This document shows, one piece after another, positions 10,956 through 21,682 of a stretch of DNA of 64,000 nt. Origin of the DNA: Dipteris shenzhenensis (lineage: Eukaryota; Polypodiophyta; Polypodiopsida; Gleicheniales); assembly GCA_047967505.1 (NCBI GenBank), contig CM106541.1. One strand, given 5' to 3'. A program made the translations under genes and the position numbers. Within the stretch, counting starts at the first letter, position 1, and each line of letters begins with the position of its first letter. The notes under the pieces were generated by a model. The model had not been told where the DNA came from. It did not search any database and worked only from the letters and a program-made list of their open reading frames with translations.

Positions 10956-11460
10956 CACATACACACACTTATAATCTTACATAAACAAAACCACCCTCCA
11001 AATTTGATCGCCCCCAACCCCCAATCTGCCCACCCACCACCTTTCCCATGCTCACCATCTCCTCCCCTAACTTCATAAAACTGTTGGCATGATGTTTATT
11101 TTAAGGGCTTCCACCTTGCACATTGACCCCGAATGCTTCTCTTTCTCCTCATATTCTCCTCTTATTGACCCTCGTATCTGCAATCCTCCTTTCATCATCG
11201 GATCTACTATAGTGTTAGTCCCCATACTCTTATTGGTCTTCCAATCCATGACTACTTCACACCTTTATGTCTTGCTTCTTCCATCTTCATGCTTCCCCTT
11301 TTTTATGGGTTCCTAACCAACACAAGTGTCCTTGACTTCTATCTATCAGACAAAACTTATTCGAACCCTTTGTTTTCTTAAATTTTTTACAAGTGTTTTA
11401 GTAAAGTGTTCATATGAAATGATTTGTATTTATCTAAAATTGTTATTATGTTAAACTTAT
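10956..11460. other. Non-coding stretch before the coding relic, flank-1
   Basis: A short (CA)n, a C-rich segment near 11010-11050, and the second copy of the 40-base echo (11251-11290). A 75-codon open frame (11089-11316) is present in all three complete flanks, but I see no domain in it. Equivalents: 30526-31035 and 47561-48071. Confidence 0.5.
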
Positions 11461-14090
11461 ATGGAGCACTCCAACAACAATGTGATAGCATTTGTAGCTA
11501 ATGCAACCTTAACTTTCCAAAAGAAGAAGTATAATGTAGTAAAAGACTTTCACAGTGGTCTTTTGAATAAATATGGGTTTTTAGTAGCAAAGAAAGAGTC
11601 TTTATTTTTAGTAATCTCATAGAGAGACTTTGAGGAATATGAGGAGCCATAGAATGAGTCCTTCTCCAAGAATACCTTATCATTTGTGGGAGGGGGGACA
11701 TGATATTTTCATATTTTATCCTTGCATATTTAAAACTTTTGTGCGAAGCAAATGAATATTCTATATAGACCTTGTCCCCCAATCCCTATATTTTGGACGA
11801 GGGTAATAGCATAATGCATATTGAGTTTGCACCCCAAGGTGGCTAGAAAGAAGCCAGCTACTTTGAATGTAGTGCTCTATCCAATGATGTATCTACCAGA
11901 GAAGCCTAGCTTAATTAAGGATACATTCATTTTTTGGGGGCCTTTAGATTTTTTGAGCAAGTTCACTAAGTACATTGGAGCAAGAGTTGCTACAATGGGA
12001 AAAGGATATGAAGAATCTAATCTTGTAGTACAACAATTGATATTGAAGGATGCAAGGAGATATTTCTTACTCAAGTGCACATTTGAGCCTATCGATGGTG
12101 GTCAACACTTTGCATATGCATGCAATAAATTGGCCAGAGAGGCACATAAAGTGAAAATAATCTCGTCGACCTAGATCTTCTATAGGATACCTCAATTTTA
12201 ATACTACGTGGCAACGATATGCATCTTCAAGAGCGAGCACAAATATTTGATTGAGTCTGAAAAACTCAATCATGATCATGTTGCTCTGCGAAAGATTAGC
12301 TTTACTTCAGAGATGCTGATGAAAGCGAGGACCATATGGAAAACATGTGGGCAATCTGCAAAGGACTTTATAGAGAATCGCCAAAAAAGAAGATGCAAAA
12401 AATCTCTTTCAGTTCTACACTTGTCTAAGTGCGGTTGTTCCAAGGGCACGGGCTGAGATGGTGACTAGTTTCAAGGTTGTAAGAGATAGTTATTAGGATT
12501 ATACCAGCATCATTTTTCTTCCTGATGAAGTGTTCGACAAAGTCATCGCTGCATGCGCTACATGTGAGAGGGGAGAGATCACATATGAAGCCCCTTCATT
12601 CATTACAGAAAAGGCAAAGAAGGCAGAGAAAAAAGAGGTGACCGCAGAATGTGGAGGCCCATGAGGAATTTGCTAGATTTCTATGTAACCATGGTATCCA
12701 AGAAGATTCTAAAGAATGAATCATTCTTTGGAAAAAAGGATAAAGATGGTTGCATGGAGGATAACATCGTTTGGCAAGCGAAGCACGATGCAGTAGAGAG
12801 TGCCATTAAATTTCTTCTCGTAGAAAAGAACATCCCTGTGACTCAATACAAGACTGACAATACTTTCGTGAACCAAATAACAATGGCTTTATCCTCAGTG
12901 AAAGAAAAGTCATGGGCACACAAGTGGGTGAGGGTTCTAGAAGAAGGGTCAAGGGATGTCACTTCGAGGATTTGTGAAGGCATCCCACAACTAGTGCTTA
13001 CATATGCAGAGAAATTAATAAATGACAATCAAATGAGAATAACAAGAGAACTCCACAATGGCTTCCAATTTGGTCGTGAGATAGTTTTAGAATCTAGAAA
13101 GTATACGAGCTTTAAGGGAGTCTCATATGATGACTTTCTAGGTGATAATACAATGTGAGAGAGGCCACAACTCTTTTTTATCGATGAAATACATTCTGGT
13201 GATATCTTTATTTTCATCGATACAATATTGGATACCACCATTGCTAGAGTCTAGCTCTATAATATTGTAATATTTGTTAGTAAAGAGCTCAAATAAGACA
13301 TGCTTCTTGCCTTTAAAAAACATATTGATGACAAAGGACTTAAGCTCTACAATGGTGCATATGCAACAAAGAGAGACAAGCAAGAGGGTGGCGTAAAGAT
13401 ATAGAATCTTGAATCCTTCATCCTCTTGATGCGAAGTCCACATCCTGATCTACAAAGCAATATATGAGGAACAGACAAGAGGTTGCGTCTAATGCTAGAA
13501 GAGCGAGAAGTCCCTAAAAAACATCATGTATTGGACATCCACATAAGCCCAAGAAAAAGTAGTAGTCTTTTAATGGACATGATAGAATTTTTACAGTGAC
13601 CAGGATGGGAGGTCGCCCTATGCTAAATGGGATATCTGTTTGAATCCTTGATTTGAAAAGGATGTAACAAAAATGTTATTGAGCATACAACATGCATGCA
13701 ATACTTTGAAGTGTGCTCCCATGTGATAGCTTCCTTTGATAGCATGATTCAAGGCGAGGCTAATGATGAGGAGTTAGAAGATGGTGAAGGACTCACTGTG
13801 GGTGTTGCTGTGATGATGATGGCATAGAGAATGAGGATGAAGGTGAAGAGGAAGGCGAGGCTACTGATGAGGACTTAAAGGATTGTGAAGGACTCACTAT
13901 GGGTGTTGTTGTGATGAGGGCATAGAGGATGATGACGAAGGTGAAGAGGAAGGTGACACATCACAAGGTTCGTTGTGATGCTATTGGTGTTGACAAGATC
14001 TACTCTTCCTTCGTTGGAGGTTGTAATGAAGTTGGTGTAGACATCTCCTCTTCTTCTGCTAGTTTTACTATGATGAAGTTAGCATAGATT
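11461..14090 (+). pseudogene. Unidentified long coding relic, flank-1 (about 790 codons)
   Basis: One reading frame starting at ATG 11461 makes protein-like sequence through to about 13830. It has stops along the way but resumes in the same frame after each. Between about 12400 and 12650 the sensible frame is shifted by one and then returns, as two compensating indels would do; the first shift lies in an A-run at 12391-12402. The 510-base piece 12649-13158 is still fully open. The predicted protein is Lys/Glu-rich, without transmembrane segments, and ends in an acidic stretch (ANDEELEDGEG) that is tandemly repeated at the DNA level (13757-13970). I recognise no family. It could be a host gene or an unknown mobile or viral gene. 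This copy has a private TAG at 11655-11657. Confidence 0.55.
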
Positions 14091-14217
14091 GGATCTTCTC
14101 TGCTTCAATTGCAGCAGCATGCTTTCCAACAGTAGCAATTAGGTCTTGATTTGTCTCAACCCTAAACAGTAGCAATTAGGCAAAAGGATTTTGGGAGAAT
14201 TTGAGGAAAGCGCCGAA

Positions 14218-14580
14218 CATAGGAGCTTTTGGTGGTATCCTTATTATCTTAGGTAGGGGTCTTTTATCATCTTACTAGTACCATATATAGGGAGGTTAAT
14301 TGAGGTGCATGCATAGGAGACTTTGGTGGTATCCTTATAAGATTGGAAAATGATCTTTTATCATCTCACTAGGAGGATCATATAGGGGAGTTAATTGAGG
14401 CACATGCAAAATATTAATTAAGATTTAGGAAAGGGTGGAACACAGAAGAATGTGGTATGTGGTATCCTTATAAGCTTAGATAGGGGTCTTTTATCAGCTT
14501 ATTGGGACCATATTTAGTTGGGTCTTTTATCATCTCACTAGGATCATATATAATAGGGGATTAATTGAGGTGAGATCCCC
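14218..14580 (+). repeat. Degenerate tandem repeats of about 100 bp, flank-1
   Basis: Three to four imperfect units share GGTGGTATCCTTAT, AGGGGTCTTTTATCATCT, CACTAGGA..CATATA and GTTAATTGAGG in this order. Equivalent in flank-2: 33790-34145. Confidence 0.7.
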
Positions 14581-15201
14581 TTTTTGATAAGCCTAGTGGA
14601 TCTCCTAGGGTAAATTATACTTTTAGTATCTTTGATTAGGGGGACATAATTTTTTGAAATATTTCAAACACTTTTATTTGATGTATAAGTAGAAAAAAAT
14701 TCAAAGAAATACCAATAAATTGGCTTAATCTTGACATTATATGAGGTCTCTCTATATAATTGATATGGAAATATGATGTGTAATGAGGGACAGCTAATTG
14801 ATATCGCAAAGTCAATCTGGGACAAGCCTTGTATACCTAGACTGTACACTCACAGTGTCAATATGGGACATGCCTTTTACACAGGGAAATGAGGACATAA
14901 TATATCTAATATATGATCAAATCAAATGTCTTTCTCATGTGCACAAGTAGATGTATGATGTTTCATTAGAAGACTACAAAATTATATTCCTCATGGAAAT
15001 TGTCCAAAAATGCTTGTTTTTACTCTTGAAAAATCATGGCGACCAATCTGAGGACACCCTTACCTTGAAACCATCCTATCCCTAAATATATTAAAGCTAG
15101 ATATCTTTTATTCTTGTCATACTTAAATTTAATGACAATCTTTGATAATTGATGTCCCTATGGCACATTTTCAATGTGCTAATACCACAATTAATAGATT
15201 T
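14581..15201. other. AT-rich non-coding sequence, flank-1
   Basis: No gene recognised. It includes two near copies of TCAATNTGGGACA(A/T)GCCTT around 14812 and 14858. Flank-2 has it at 34146-34766; flank-3 lacks the first part. Confidence 0.45.
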
Positions 15202-15340
15202 TGAAATGGTTTGGAATCAGAAAACCTTTTCTTATAGTATGATTTAAAATGATTTAAAAACCTTTTCTTATATTATGATTTAAAATGATTTGCAATCATA
15301 AAGACTGTTCTTATATTATGATTTGAAATGATTGCAATCG
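15202..15340 (+). repeat. Three-unit AT-rich tandem repeat, flank-1
   Basis: Units of about 45 bases built on CTTATATTATGATTTAAAAT followed by GATTTGCAATC. Equivalents: 34767-34912 and 51332-51480. Confidence 0.7.
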
Positions 15341-16778
15341 CAAAAAAAATCCTTATTTTATGTTACTTGAAGATCGGGTGTGTCAATATTACAAGCAAAA
15401 ACCTATGAGCAAGTTTATCCGAGGATGTTTTTTAAGAGATTTAACAAATTGTATTTCTTTAGGAAACATGGTTTTTACACTTTTATTTTCACTAGAACTA
15501 GATCACTTTATCATAAAGACATATAGAATTGTCACTCATTCAATTTTATAGAACATAAATTTTCTTCTTTATAGACATCCTTTGTACCCGTGTTATTACC
15601 TTTGAAAAGTATTGAAAAATAATTCCTTTAAGAAACATCCCTCATAATCACTCTCAATGTAATAATATTATACATATATAATTACTTATTAAACATATTT
15701 GACAAAAGATTTCTAGTATTTTAATAGAATTGATAACAAGATATTTATAGATATGTTTCTAAAGAAGTTTAAATTACTATAAATAAGTATTAACTTGGGC
15801 TTATGTATCACTCTTATAAATATATGTAATATTTAATACCATATATGCAAGATTTTCCAAAATATAACCCCATAAATATGCTCAAATGGTATTTTTTGAT
15901 CAAATTGAGTGGCTGAATGACTATATTTGGACATTGGATGTGAAAGTTATGCCACTTTTGAAAGTGCTGTCCACGATAGTTTTGCTAGCGAAACTACCTT
16001 GGAAGACCTACTTCAAACGGGTTTCGTCGGCGAAACTACCTTGATGGCTTACTTCAATGAGGTTTCTTTGGATAAATCCTTTCATAGGCTAGGTTGAGAG
16101 AGGGTTTTCAATGTCAACCCCAATCAAGTAGAAGTTGTAAGAAGAATCATAAGGGAATTTTCATAGAAAAGTCTACTCTATATGTGGGTTTTTTCCAAAG
16201 CCATCCCTTTAAGTTACTCACCATTCCTAAAGATTCATGTAAAGATTTGTGTATAGTGAAACTATGATTTGTTCCGATCTATTTTTGCCATATTTTTACA
16301 TAGTTGGAAGCGAAGGGAAACTATGAAACTATGATTTGTTCGGATCTATTTTTGCCATATTTTTACATAGTTGGAAGCTTTTTTTTCCCTTCGCTCGGAC
16401 GCTCGAAAGATTTTTCCCGAAAAATGCTCGTCCCCTTAAAGATCATTTGAGTTGTATAAAACTAAATTAAACTCATATGATCTTCAAGTATTAGCTACCA
16501 AGTAAAATGCGAGTCTTCACTTTTTCACTCATTGGTTTTTGTTTTTCATAGTAATACCTTTGAGATTATTTTTGTTGTTGTCAAAGTCCCAAGGTGGACA
16601 TCAAGGTGCTCTCATAAGACCACCATACGAGGAAAGCTTTCTTATGATAACTTGAAGGAGCACCCATTCTCCTAGAGTTACCTTTATGCATAAGCTAGGT
16701 CCTCTTTCCAACTGTGCCTTGGATTGGTTTCCCCATTTCTATGTGCATTTCAAGAAACCATGTGCTCAAACAAGGATG
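15341..16778. other. AT-rich stretch with short repeats, flank-1
   Basis: No gene recognised. It has a doubled GCGAAACTACCTTG segment (15985-16046), and a 67-base tandem duplication at about 16256-16385 that flank-2 and flank-3 lack. Equivalents: 34913-36270 and 51481-52837. Confidence 0.55.
16256..16385 (+). repeat. 67-bp tandem duplication private to flank-1
   Basis: The segment AAACTATGATTTGTTC(C/G)GATC ... CATAGTTGGAAGC occurs twice, 67 bases apart. Flank-2 and flank-3 have it once, so it arose after the units separated. Confidence 0.85.
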
Positions 16779-17097
16779 CGTTCCACGAAATTTTTCATAT
16801 TTACGTGACATTTCATAATACCACACTTACAACATGAGTTTCAATGTGATGGCAAAAAGGCCACCGTTTCAAATTGTGCACCACCCTTGTATGACTTTTG
16901 GGCCATTCTTATTTATTTCTCTTGCCTTGTGGCCTCCAATTTTATGCTCTCTTTGGAAGGCCTAATGAATGATAGATATATCATTCACCTTGTTAATTGG
17001 CTTTTCGCTTTTCATGTTGAAGCCTTTTTACATGTCACATGCGTTTTAGGTGGCTTTTCGTCTATTTTTGTGTTGAAACTTTTTTGGATTGGTGGGC

Positions 17098-17103
17098 TAT
17101 AAA
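17098..17103 (+). promoter_or_regulatory. TATA box of the serine-rich gene, flank-1
   Basis: TATAAA within GGGCTATAAACAGCC, 92 bases before the start codon, the normal plant spacing for a short 5' leader. Confidence 0.65.
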
Positions 17104-17194
17104 CAGCCCTGGCCCTTACTTGTTTTTTCGATTTCTGCGATCAATCTCCGGGTTTCTGCTCTTCGTTCCCTGTCGTTGCTGTTCGCGGTCGCTA

Positions 17195-17530
17195 ATGTTC
17201 TCCCTGTATTCCTCAGACGATTCATCCTCGGTTTCATCCATGGAGGTTGAATTACCTGCAAACTCGACGCCCTCTTCAGCTTCGCCGAAATCGTCCCGAG
17301 CCGCAAGAGAAGACAGCTCGCCCAAATCAGTTCTCTCTATGCGTCACAACGAGGAGGTCCGCAAATATGCTTCTCGCCAGTGCCTCTGCGCTCCCACTAC
17401 CCACGAGGGTTCTTTCCGCTGCCGCCTTCACAGGTCACTGCAGGCGAAATGGCCTAGAATCGTCCGCTCCTCCCAAACGGCCGAACATCCAGCTACTTGC
17501 CCCTCTTCTAAAAACATAGAGGCGCAATAG
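17195..17530 (+). CDS. Serine-rich plant protein with CLCAPTTH..FRCRLHR motif, copy in flank-1
   Basis: A 111-codon intact open frame. The N-terminal 60 residues are rich in Ser (SSDDSSSVSS) and acidic residues. Residues 63-80 read CLCAPTTHEGSFRCRLHR, the conserved core of a plant family annotated as serine-rich protein-like; the three Cys and two His suggest metal binding, but the biochemical role of the family is not established. A TATAAA at 17098-17103 stands 92 bases before the ATG at 17195, giving a 5' leader of about 65 bases. The in-frame Met at 17039 lies upstream of the TATA box and is not used as the start. Single exon. Base composition is richer in GC than the neighbourhood. It is the only protein gene here that looks functional. 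Confidence 0.8.
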   Translation: MFSLYSSDDSSSVSSMEVELPANSTPSSASPKSSRAAREDSSPKSVLSMRHNEEVRKYASRQCLCAPTTHEGSFRCRLHRSLQAKWPRIVRSSQTAEHPATCPSSKNIEAQ

Positions 17531-18483
17531 CGGGAGTGTTGTGAAGCTTCAATTCAAATTTTGAGAAATATTACTAGTAAAGCAGCGCGGCTGACGTAAA
17601 TTTCGTTTATATCACAAGGGGTAGTCATGTCGAGAAGTTGATGGATTTAACGACAGTTGACTCCACATATTTTCTGCCTGGCACTCCATTCTGCGTATCA
17701 TTCTCTCCTGTATATTCCTGCTTGTCACATGAGACGAAAAGCAAAACTGGTCTGATTTACTCATATTTCGAATTCATTATTGAATCATAAAGGACAAGGG
17801 ACATGCTTTACAAATGTTTTAATGTCTCTATTTGAAAGAAAGCAAAATGATGAGTGGAGAGAACAAAATATACTCCTTTAAGATCCAAAATTGTTTTAGG
17901 GCATGAGTGCTAGTTATAGGGAAACTCAACTTATCATGCGTGAGGGTTGAGCATCTTGCTTAATACAAGACTTTAAGCAAGTTCACATAAGTGAACTTGG
18001 AAAGGGAGAGGTGGCGCTCAAAGAGCCACCTTGAAAATGGGAGGACATCTAAACACTCCATTACGAAATGTGCGTTCTCTCAAACTCCCTTTTGCCCCTT
18101 TCTTGTGTATGATTGTTGCATCTCAGTTTAGCGAGGCGGTCTCCTTGAGGGGCTTTGAATGCCCAAAAGAGTATGTCAAATATAGATGGAACATGATTGT
18201 ATGAACCAAATGGAGTTTTGATGTGCACCCCAACTAAAATACTCACTCAAAGATGCTCTTAGTAACTCAAATGAAATCAAGGATAGTGCAACTCTATTAA
18301 AAAGGGAAATGACCTTAGAGAAGAAACCCTAGAAGTCCACAAAGGGAGAGGAGTGAATGTAGCAAATGACTCTGTAGTAGGATCTTGACTTCTTTTTTAA
18401 GAGATCACAAATCTAGGCTCTCTAAGGTGGGTCCTCTATAGGCTGCCGTCATATATCTTATCAAACCCTAAAATGTACAAGTT
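17531..18483. other. Sequence between the serine-rich gene and CACTA-2
   Basis: 3' region of the gene followed by about 500 bases with no recognised feature. Near 17970-18010 lie a short inverted repeat, AAGTTCACATAAGTGAACTT, and a doubled AAGCAAG. It ends at the AGG target site before CACTA-2. The flank-3 counterpart is 53612-54452. Confidence 0.5.
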
Positions 18484-18506
18484 AGGCACTACAAGGCATA
18501 GGCCCT
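18484..18506 (+). repeat. CACTA-2 left terminal inverted repeat with AGG target duplication
   Basis: AGG at 18484-18486 is followed by CACTACAAGGCATAGGCCCT. The first six bases, and 14 of 20 overall, match the reverse complement of the right end at 26937-26956. This is the only intact left end in the window. Confidence 0.88.
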
Positions 18507-18578
18507 TTTTTGACAAAAATACCGAGCTTTTTTACACTAAAAAGTTTTTTTTTGATGGGCGCAAAGGTCGGTATTTAC

Positions 18579-18687
18579 GTCGCTATAAGCATCAGAAAAG
18601 AATGGTCGCTATATAAGCGTCACCATATAGCGATATTGGTAAACGTCGCTATATAGCGACACTGGTAAACGTTGCTATATAGCGACA
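18579..18687. repeat. Left subterminal palindrome cluster of CACTA-2
   Basis: Five full or degenerate copies of the self-complementary motif GTCGCTATATAGCGAC lie within 110 bases, starting about 90 bases inside the left terminus. Subterminal arrays of short motifs are where the TNPA-type protein binds in En/Spm elements (family knowledge). That these serve the same role is inference. Confidence 0.8.
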
Positions 18688-18703
18688 ATTAACAGAAGCT
18701 TTA

Positions 18704-18767
18704 AAAAAACATTAGTGGGGCTAAACAGGGCCACAGCAAGCCCTGTTTTGCCCCACTAATGTTTTTT
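18704..18767. repeat. Long near-perfect hairpin near left end of CACTA-2
   Basis: Two 28-base arms (18704-18731 and 18740-18767) are complementary except at one position, around an 8-base loop, CACAGCAA. The arms read AAAAAACATTAGTGGGGC... and its complement. It lies between the left palindrome cluster and the 3' end of the minus-strand gene. On the minus strand it is a GC-containing stem with a flanking T/A run, so it could affect 3' end formation of that transcript; role unknown. Confidence 0.85.
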
Positions 18768-18792
18768 ATTTAGGAATTACAAAAGAATGTTT

Positions 18793-18979
18793 TTTGTTAC
18801 AAAATTTTCCTTGTGGAAAGGGTGATACAAAATCGCTCAAATGAACTGAGCGAGAGAAGCATATACATGTCGAAGATATACAACATTGTTTGTTACAAAA
18901 TTACCCTTTCGAAAAGGGTGATACAAAATTGCTCAAACGACCCGATATACAAAAGCATAAATATGGCGAAGTATATGCA
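18793..18979. repeat. Two-copy tandem duplication of about 95 bp, CACTA-2 left end
   Basis: The segment TTTGTTACAAAATT...AAGGGTGATACAAAAT...GCTCAAA occurs twice in a row, about 95 bases apart, and the two copies have diverged clearly. It lies just downstream of the minus-strand gene's stop, followed by an ACT trinucleotide run (about 18980-19010). Confidence 0.75.
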
Positions 18980-19005
18980 AACTACTACTAATACTACTAC
19001 TACTA

Positions 19006-20040
19006 CTACTGCTCATCCGAATCGTCGTCCTTATCCTCATCACGATGGCTTGATCCCTGGCTCTCGTGAGCTACGCTTGGATCCTTGGCCCTCGTCGAAG
19101 CCATGTAAGCCTAATCCCTCATCATCACTGCTCACCTCCACTGATGGGACCTTCGAGCTTTGATTCTAAGAGTGAAACCATATTAATTGAAAATTAGATT
19201 GAAACTCAAAAAATAAAATAGTTTAAAAAGTGAGATTACAAGTAGGAGTAGACTTATACTGTGCGAGCAGCCACCTCAGCCCAATTGATCTTGCTCCCAG
19301 TGCCTCCTGCTCAATAAACCACGGCTTTGTTTCTATGCGAAACGCACGTCTCATCTCTATGTCTGTAGGAAGGTGACCCATTGCAGCTTGCTGTGGGCAT
19401 AATTTATGAGAGTTAGATAAAGTGCATGCAATATGTAGTAAAACAAATAGAACAATACATTAAATGAGAAGAAGTAGACTTACCACGGTTGCCTCGAATG
19501 CCAATCGTCCGCCTGCACCTAAGTGCAAAGTACCTATGGAGTCCGACTATCTCCTCGCAGCTCTCCTCTGACCCTCGAACAGTTTCGGATGGTCCCTGTA
19601 CTGCTTCTTAAAAAACTTCCAATCAGCTTTGTCTGCCCAGCTGGGTTTAGCCTTCCTCTTTGCGATGGAATTACACAAGGTTGACCTATGATGCTTCAAG
19701 AGGACTCCCATGCACTCTTGCATGTAATGCAAATTGAACTCTCAATTTGGAGGGTTAGGATATTGTCTTTTGAATTCATCGACGACTGCTTGCTTCTTTC
19801 CCTCATCTTTGTACCACCAGTCAGAGCTATGCCACTCTTGAAGTGGTGGCTCATCAACCGCCTCATGGTGGCCACCACTGCTGAGCCCTTTTTATTTTCT
19901 ATTATCTCTCCAGCAACCGTGATTTCATAGGACATGTCCTTGACCAGATAAGGACTCATGGTAGTGGTAGAGTTAGAGCAAGTGGTGTTTGTGCGAGTGC
20001 TTACAGAGCGAGGAGTAGCAGTGGGAGTAGGAGAGGGCAA
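19006..20040 (-). pseudogene. Second CACTA gene (TNPA/Transposase_24-like) relic in CACTA-2
   Basis: Three exons on the minus strand: about 20040-19494, 19390-19260 and 19165-19006, separated by GT-AG introns of 103 and 94 bases. The 5' part is rich in Pro, Ser and Thr. Next come an aromatic and charged block (...EWHSSDWWYKDEGKKQAVVD...) and a basic block (SWADKADWKFFKKQYRDHPK). The second exon reads AAMGHLPTDIEMRRAFRIET... and the third is acidic (VEVSSDDEG). The pattern of an E, a P, a T and an EA pair recalls the plant Transposase_24 family; this is a by-eye match. An in-frame TGA after NPPN, a TAG after AARR and a frame change near residue 60 break it. It is transcribed toward the left terminus, away from TNP2. 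Confidence 0.62.
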
Positions 20041-20178
20041 AAGACCGGACTGGTACTGGGTCTCGAGACCAATTGGAGACCTGTAGGGATTTACCCCTCA
20101 GTCGAAGGGGCTAGACGGGATGATTGGATAATAGGTCCAGCGGTCAGTGTAAGAGAGGGATTTGCTGAGGTCCTCTAG

Positions 20179-20635
20179 GATAGCAGATAAGGAAGAGAAA
20201 AAAAGAGCATAATCATAATAGAAAAAGAAAGAAAGCATATGCTTATGCTTATGCATGAGCATATAAGCATAAGAGAAAAAGAGAGAAAGCATAAGCTTGT
20301 GCTTATGCATGAGCATATGAGCATATGCTCATGCTTAAGCATAAGCATAGGCAAATATATATGCTTATGAAAAGAGGAGAAAAAGAGAGGAAAAAAGAGA
20401 GTGGAAAATAAGTAAATGAAGAGGGGAAAAGAGATTGAAAGAAGGGAAAAAGAAGAGGGGAAAAGAGCATAAGCATAAGATAAGGAAAAACATATGCATA
20501 AGAGAAAAAGAGAGAAAGATTATGCTTATGATTATGCATGAGCATATGAGGGAAAGAGGGGGGGAAAGAGGGAGGGAAAGAGAAAAAGAGAGAAAGAAGA
20601 GGGAATAACAAAAGAGAGAAAAAGAGAGGGTTCCT
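20179..20635. repeat. Purine-rich tract with GCATATGC palindromes, CACTA-2
   Basis: Same tract as at 636-1095, nearly identical, between the TNPA-like relic and TNP2. CACTA-4 has lost it. Confidence 0.85.
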
Positions 20636-21682
20636 ATACCCATCACTGTAGCTAGCGCTTAAGGCATTAGCTGTAGGCCAATGCAAATAACGGAAATAAC
20701 AAAAGGGAAAAAGAGGAAGCACTTTCTTACTTGGAAAAGTCCCGAACTGTGTTTCGTAGACTGGCCCTACAAAAAAGAGTAAACATACCATTTTTTCAAA
20801 AAACTAGTTAGAGCCTAAGGAGGAGTTTGGAGAACCAACTTTTTAAAGGGATTGGATGAGTTTGGAGAAGCATACAAACAAGGAGAAAGCATAAGCCTAC
20901 AAACAAGGAGAAAGAGGAGGAAGAGAAATACCAAAAAGAGAAGAGGTGAGTCTTCTTTCTTTCACCAAATCTTGTTTTTTGTCCTTAACCTCTGAAAATC
21001 AAGCATGAAAATTAGCACATAGCCTTAGCAATACAAGGAGATAGATGCTTCAACACTCACAAAATGAAATCTCACAAAAAATGAATCTACATTGCTTAAA
21101 GAGACCCACCTTCTTGAAAAACTTCCTTTCACACAAGCAGAGAGGGAGAAGGGTGGAGAGGGAGCACAAGTGTTGGGAGTGTTGAGATATCGAGCTCCAC
21201 TCGTGATATGCCAGGGTGACCGTTGTGCATTTATGTCACCGACTTGTTAGCTGCAGATGCGGTTGGTACACCACCCATGAATAATAGCTGGATGATAGCT
21301 ATCCTTATGTACTCTAGTTCGTGGCTCAATTTGTATGCCACCTTAGCTAGCTGAGTTTGGTTTGAGACCCACATATAGGGTTCTTCTATTTCTTTGTACT
21401 AGAGTTCTTTTGGCTTACACAATTAAGAAGAGAAAAACTGTTTTCAGCCTCCACCTTTGTGTGTATTCCCCCATTGTGTATGTGAGAAAGCCATACGTGT
21501 GGTTCCTTCCTTCTCTCCCACTATCTTCATAGGGAGAGGGGATAGGTAGGGGTGAGGAGTGGGGAATAGAGAGGAGGAAAGCGAGGTCATCAAATATAAG
21601 ATGGGAGGAGAGATTTTTTCTTTTCTCGCAATAGAGATGTGAAAGACGGCGTCGCGCAGGTTTCGGGTTTAAGCCCCCAGCA

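Larger units (their letters stand above)
7404..18486. repeat. Flank-1: non-CACTA part of the tandem unit (11,083 bp)
   Basis: Sequence between the right end of CACTA-1 and the left end of CACTA-2. It recurs as flank-2, flank-3 and, in part, flank-4, with the same order of features. Contents: copia RNase H scrap, AT-rich stretch, microsatellite, diverged direct repeats, unidentified coding relic, degenerate tandem repeats, AT-rich DNA and the serine-rich gene. It is the longest version and the reference for the others. Confidence 0.92.

Noticed and set aside
11089-11316. 75-codon open frame present in three flanks (also 30664-30891 and 47700-47927)
   Set aside because: No domain, no promoter and no frame-specific pattern of change; conserved only because the units are young. 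It contains the 40-base echo repeat.
17039-17194. Upstream in-frame Met extending the serine-rich protein to 163 residues
   Set aside because: The extension starts before the TATA box and runs through the predicted transcript start; its residues do not resemble the family's N-terminus.
17097-17519. Other open frames overlapping the serine-rich gene (17247-17519 plus; 17097-17325 minus)
   Set aside because: Shadow frames in GC-richer coding DNA; only the frame from 17195 carries the family motif and has a TATA box at normal spacing.
18704-18767. The hairpin as a microRNA gene
   Set aside because: Near-perfect 28-base arms are compatible, but the element-end location and lack of any known microRNA sequence make this unsupported without small-RNA data.
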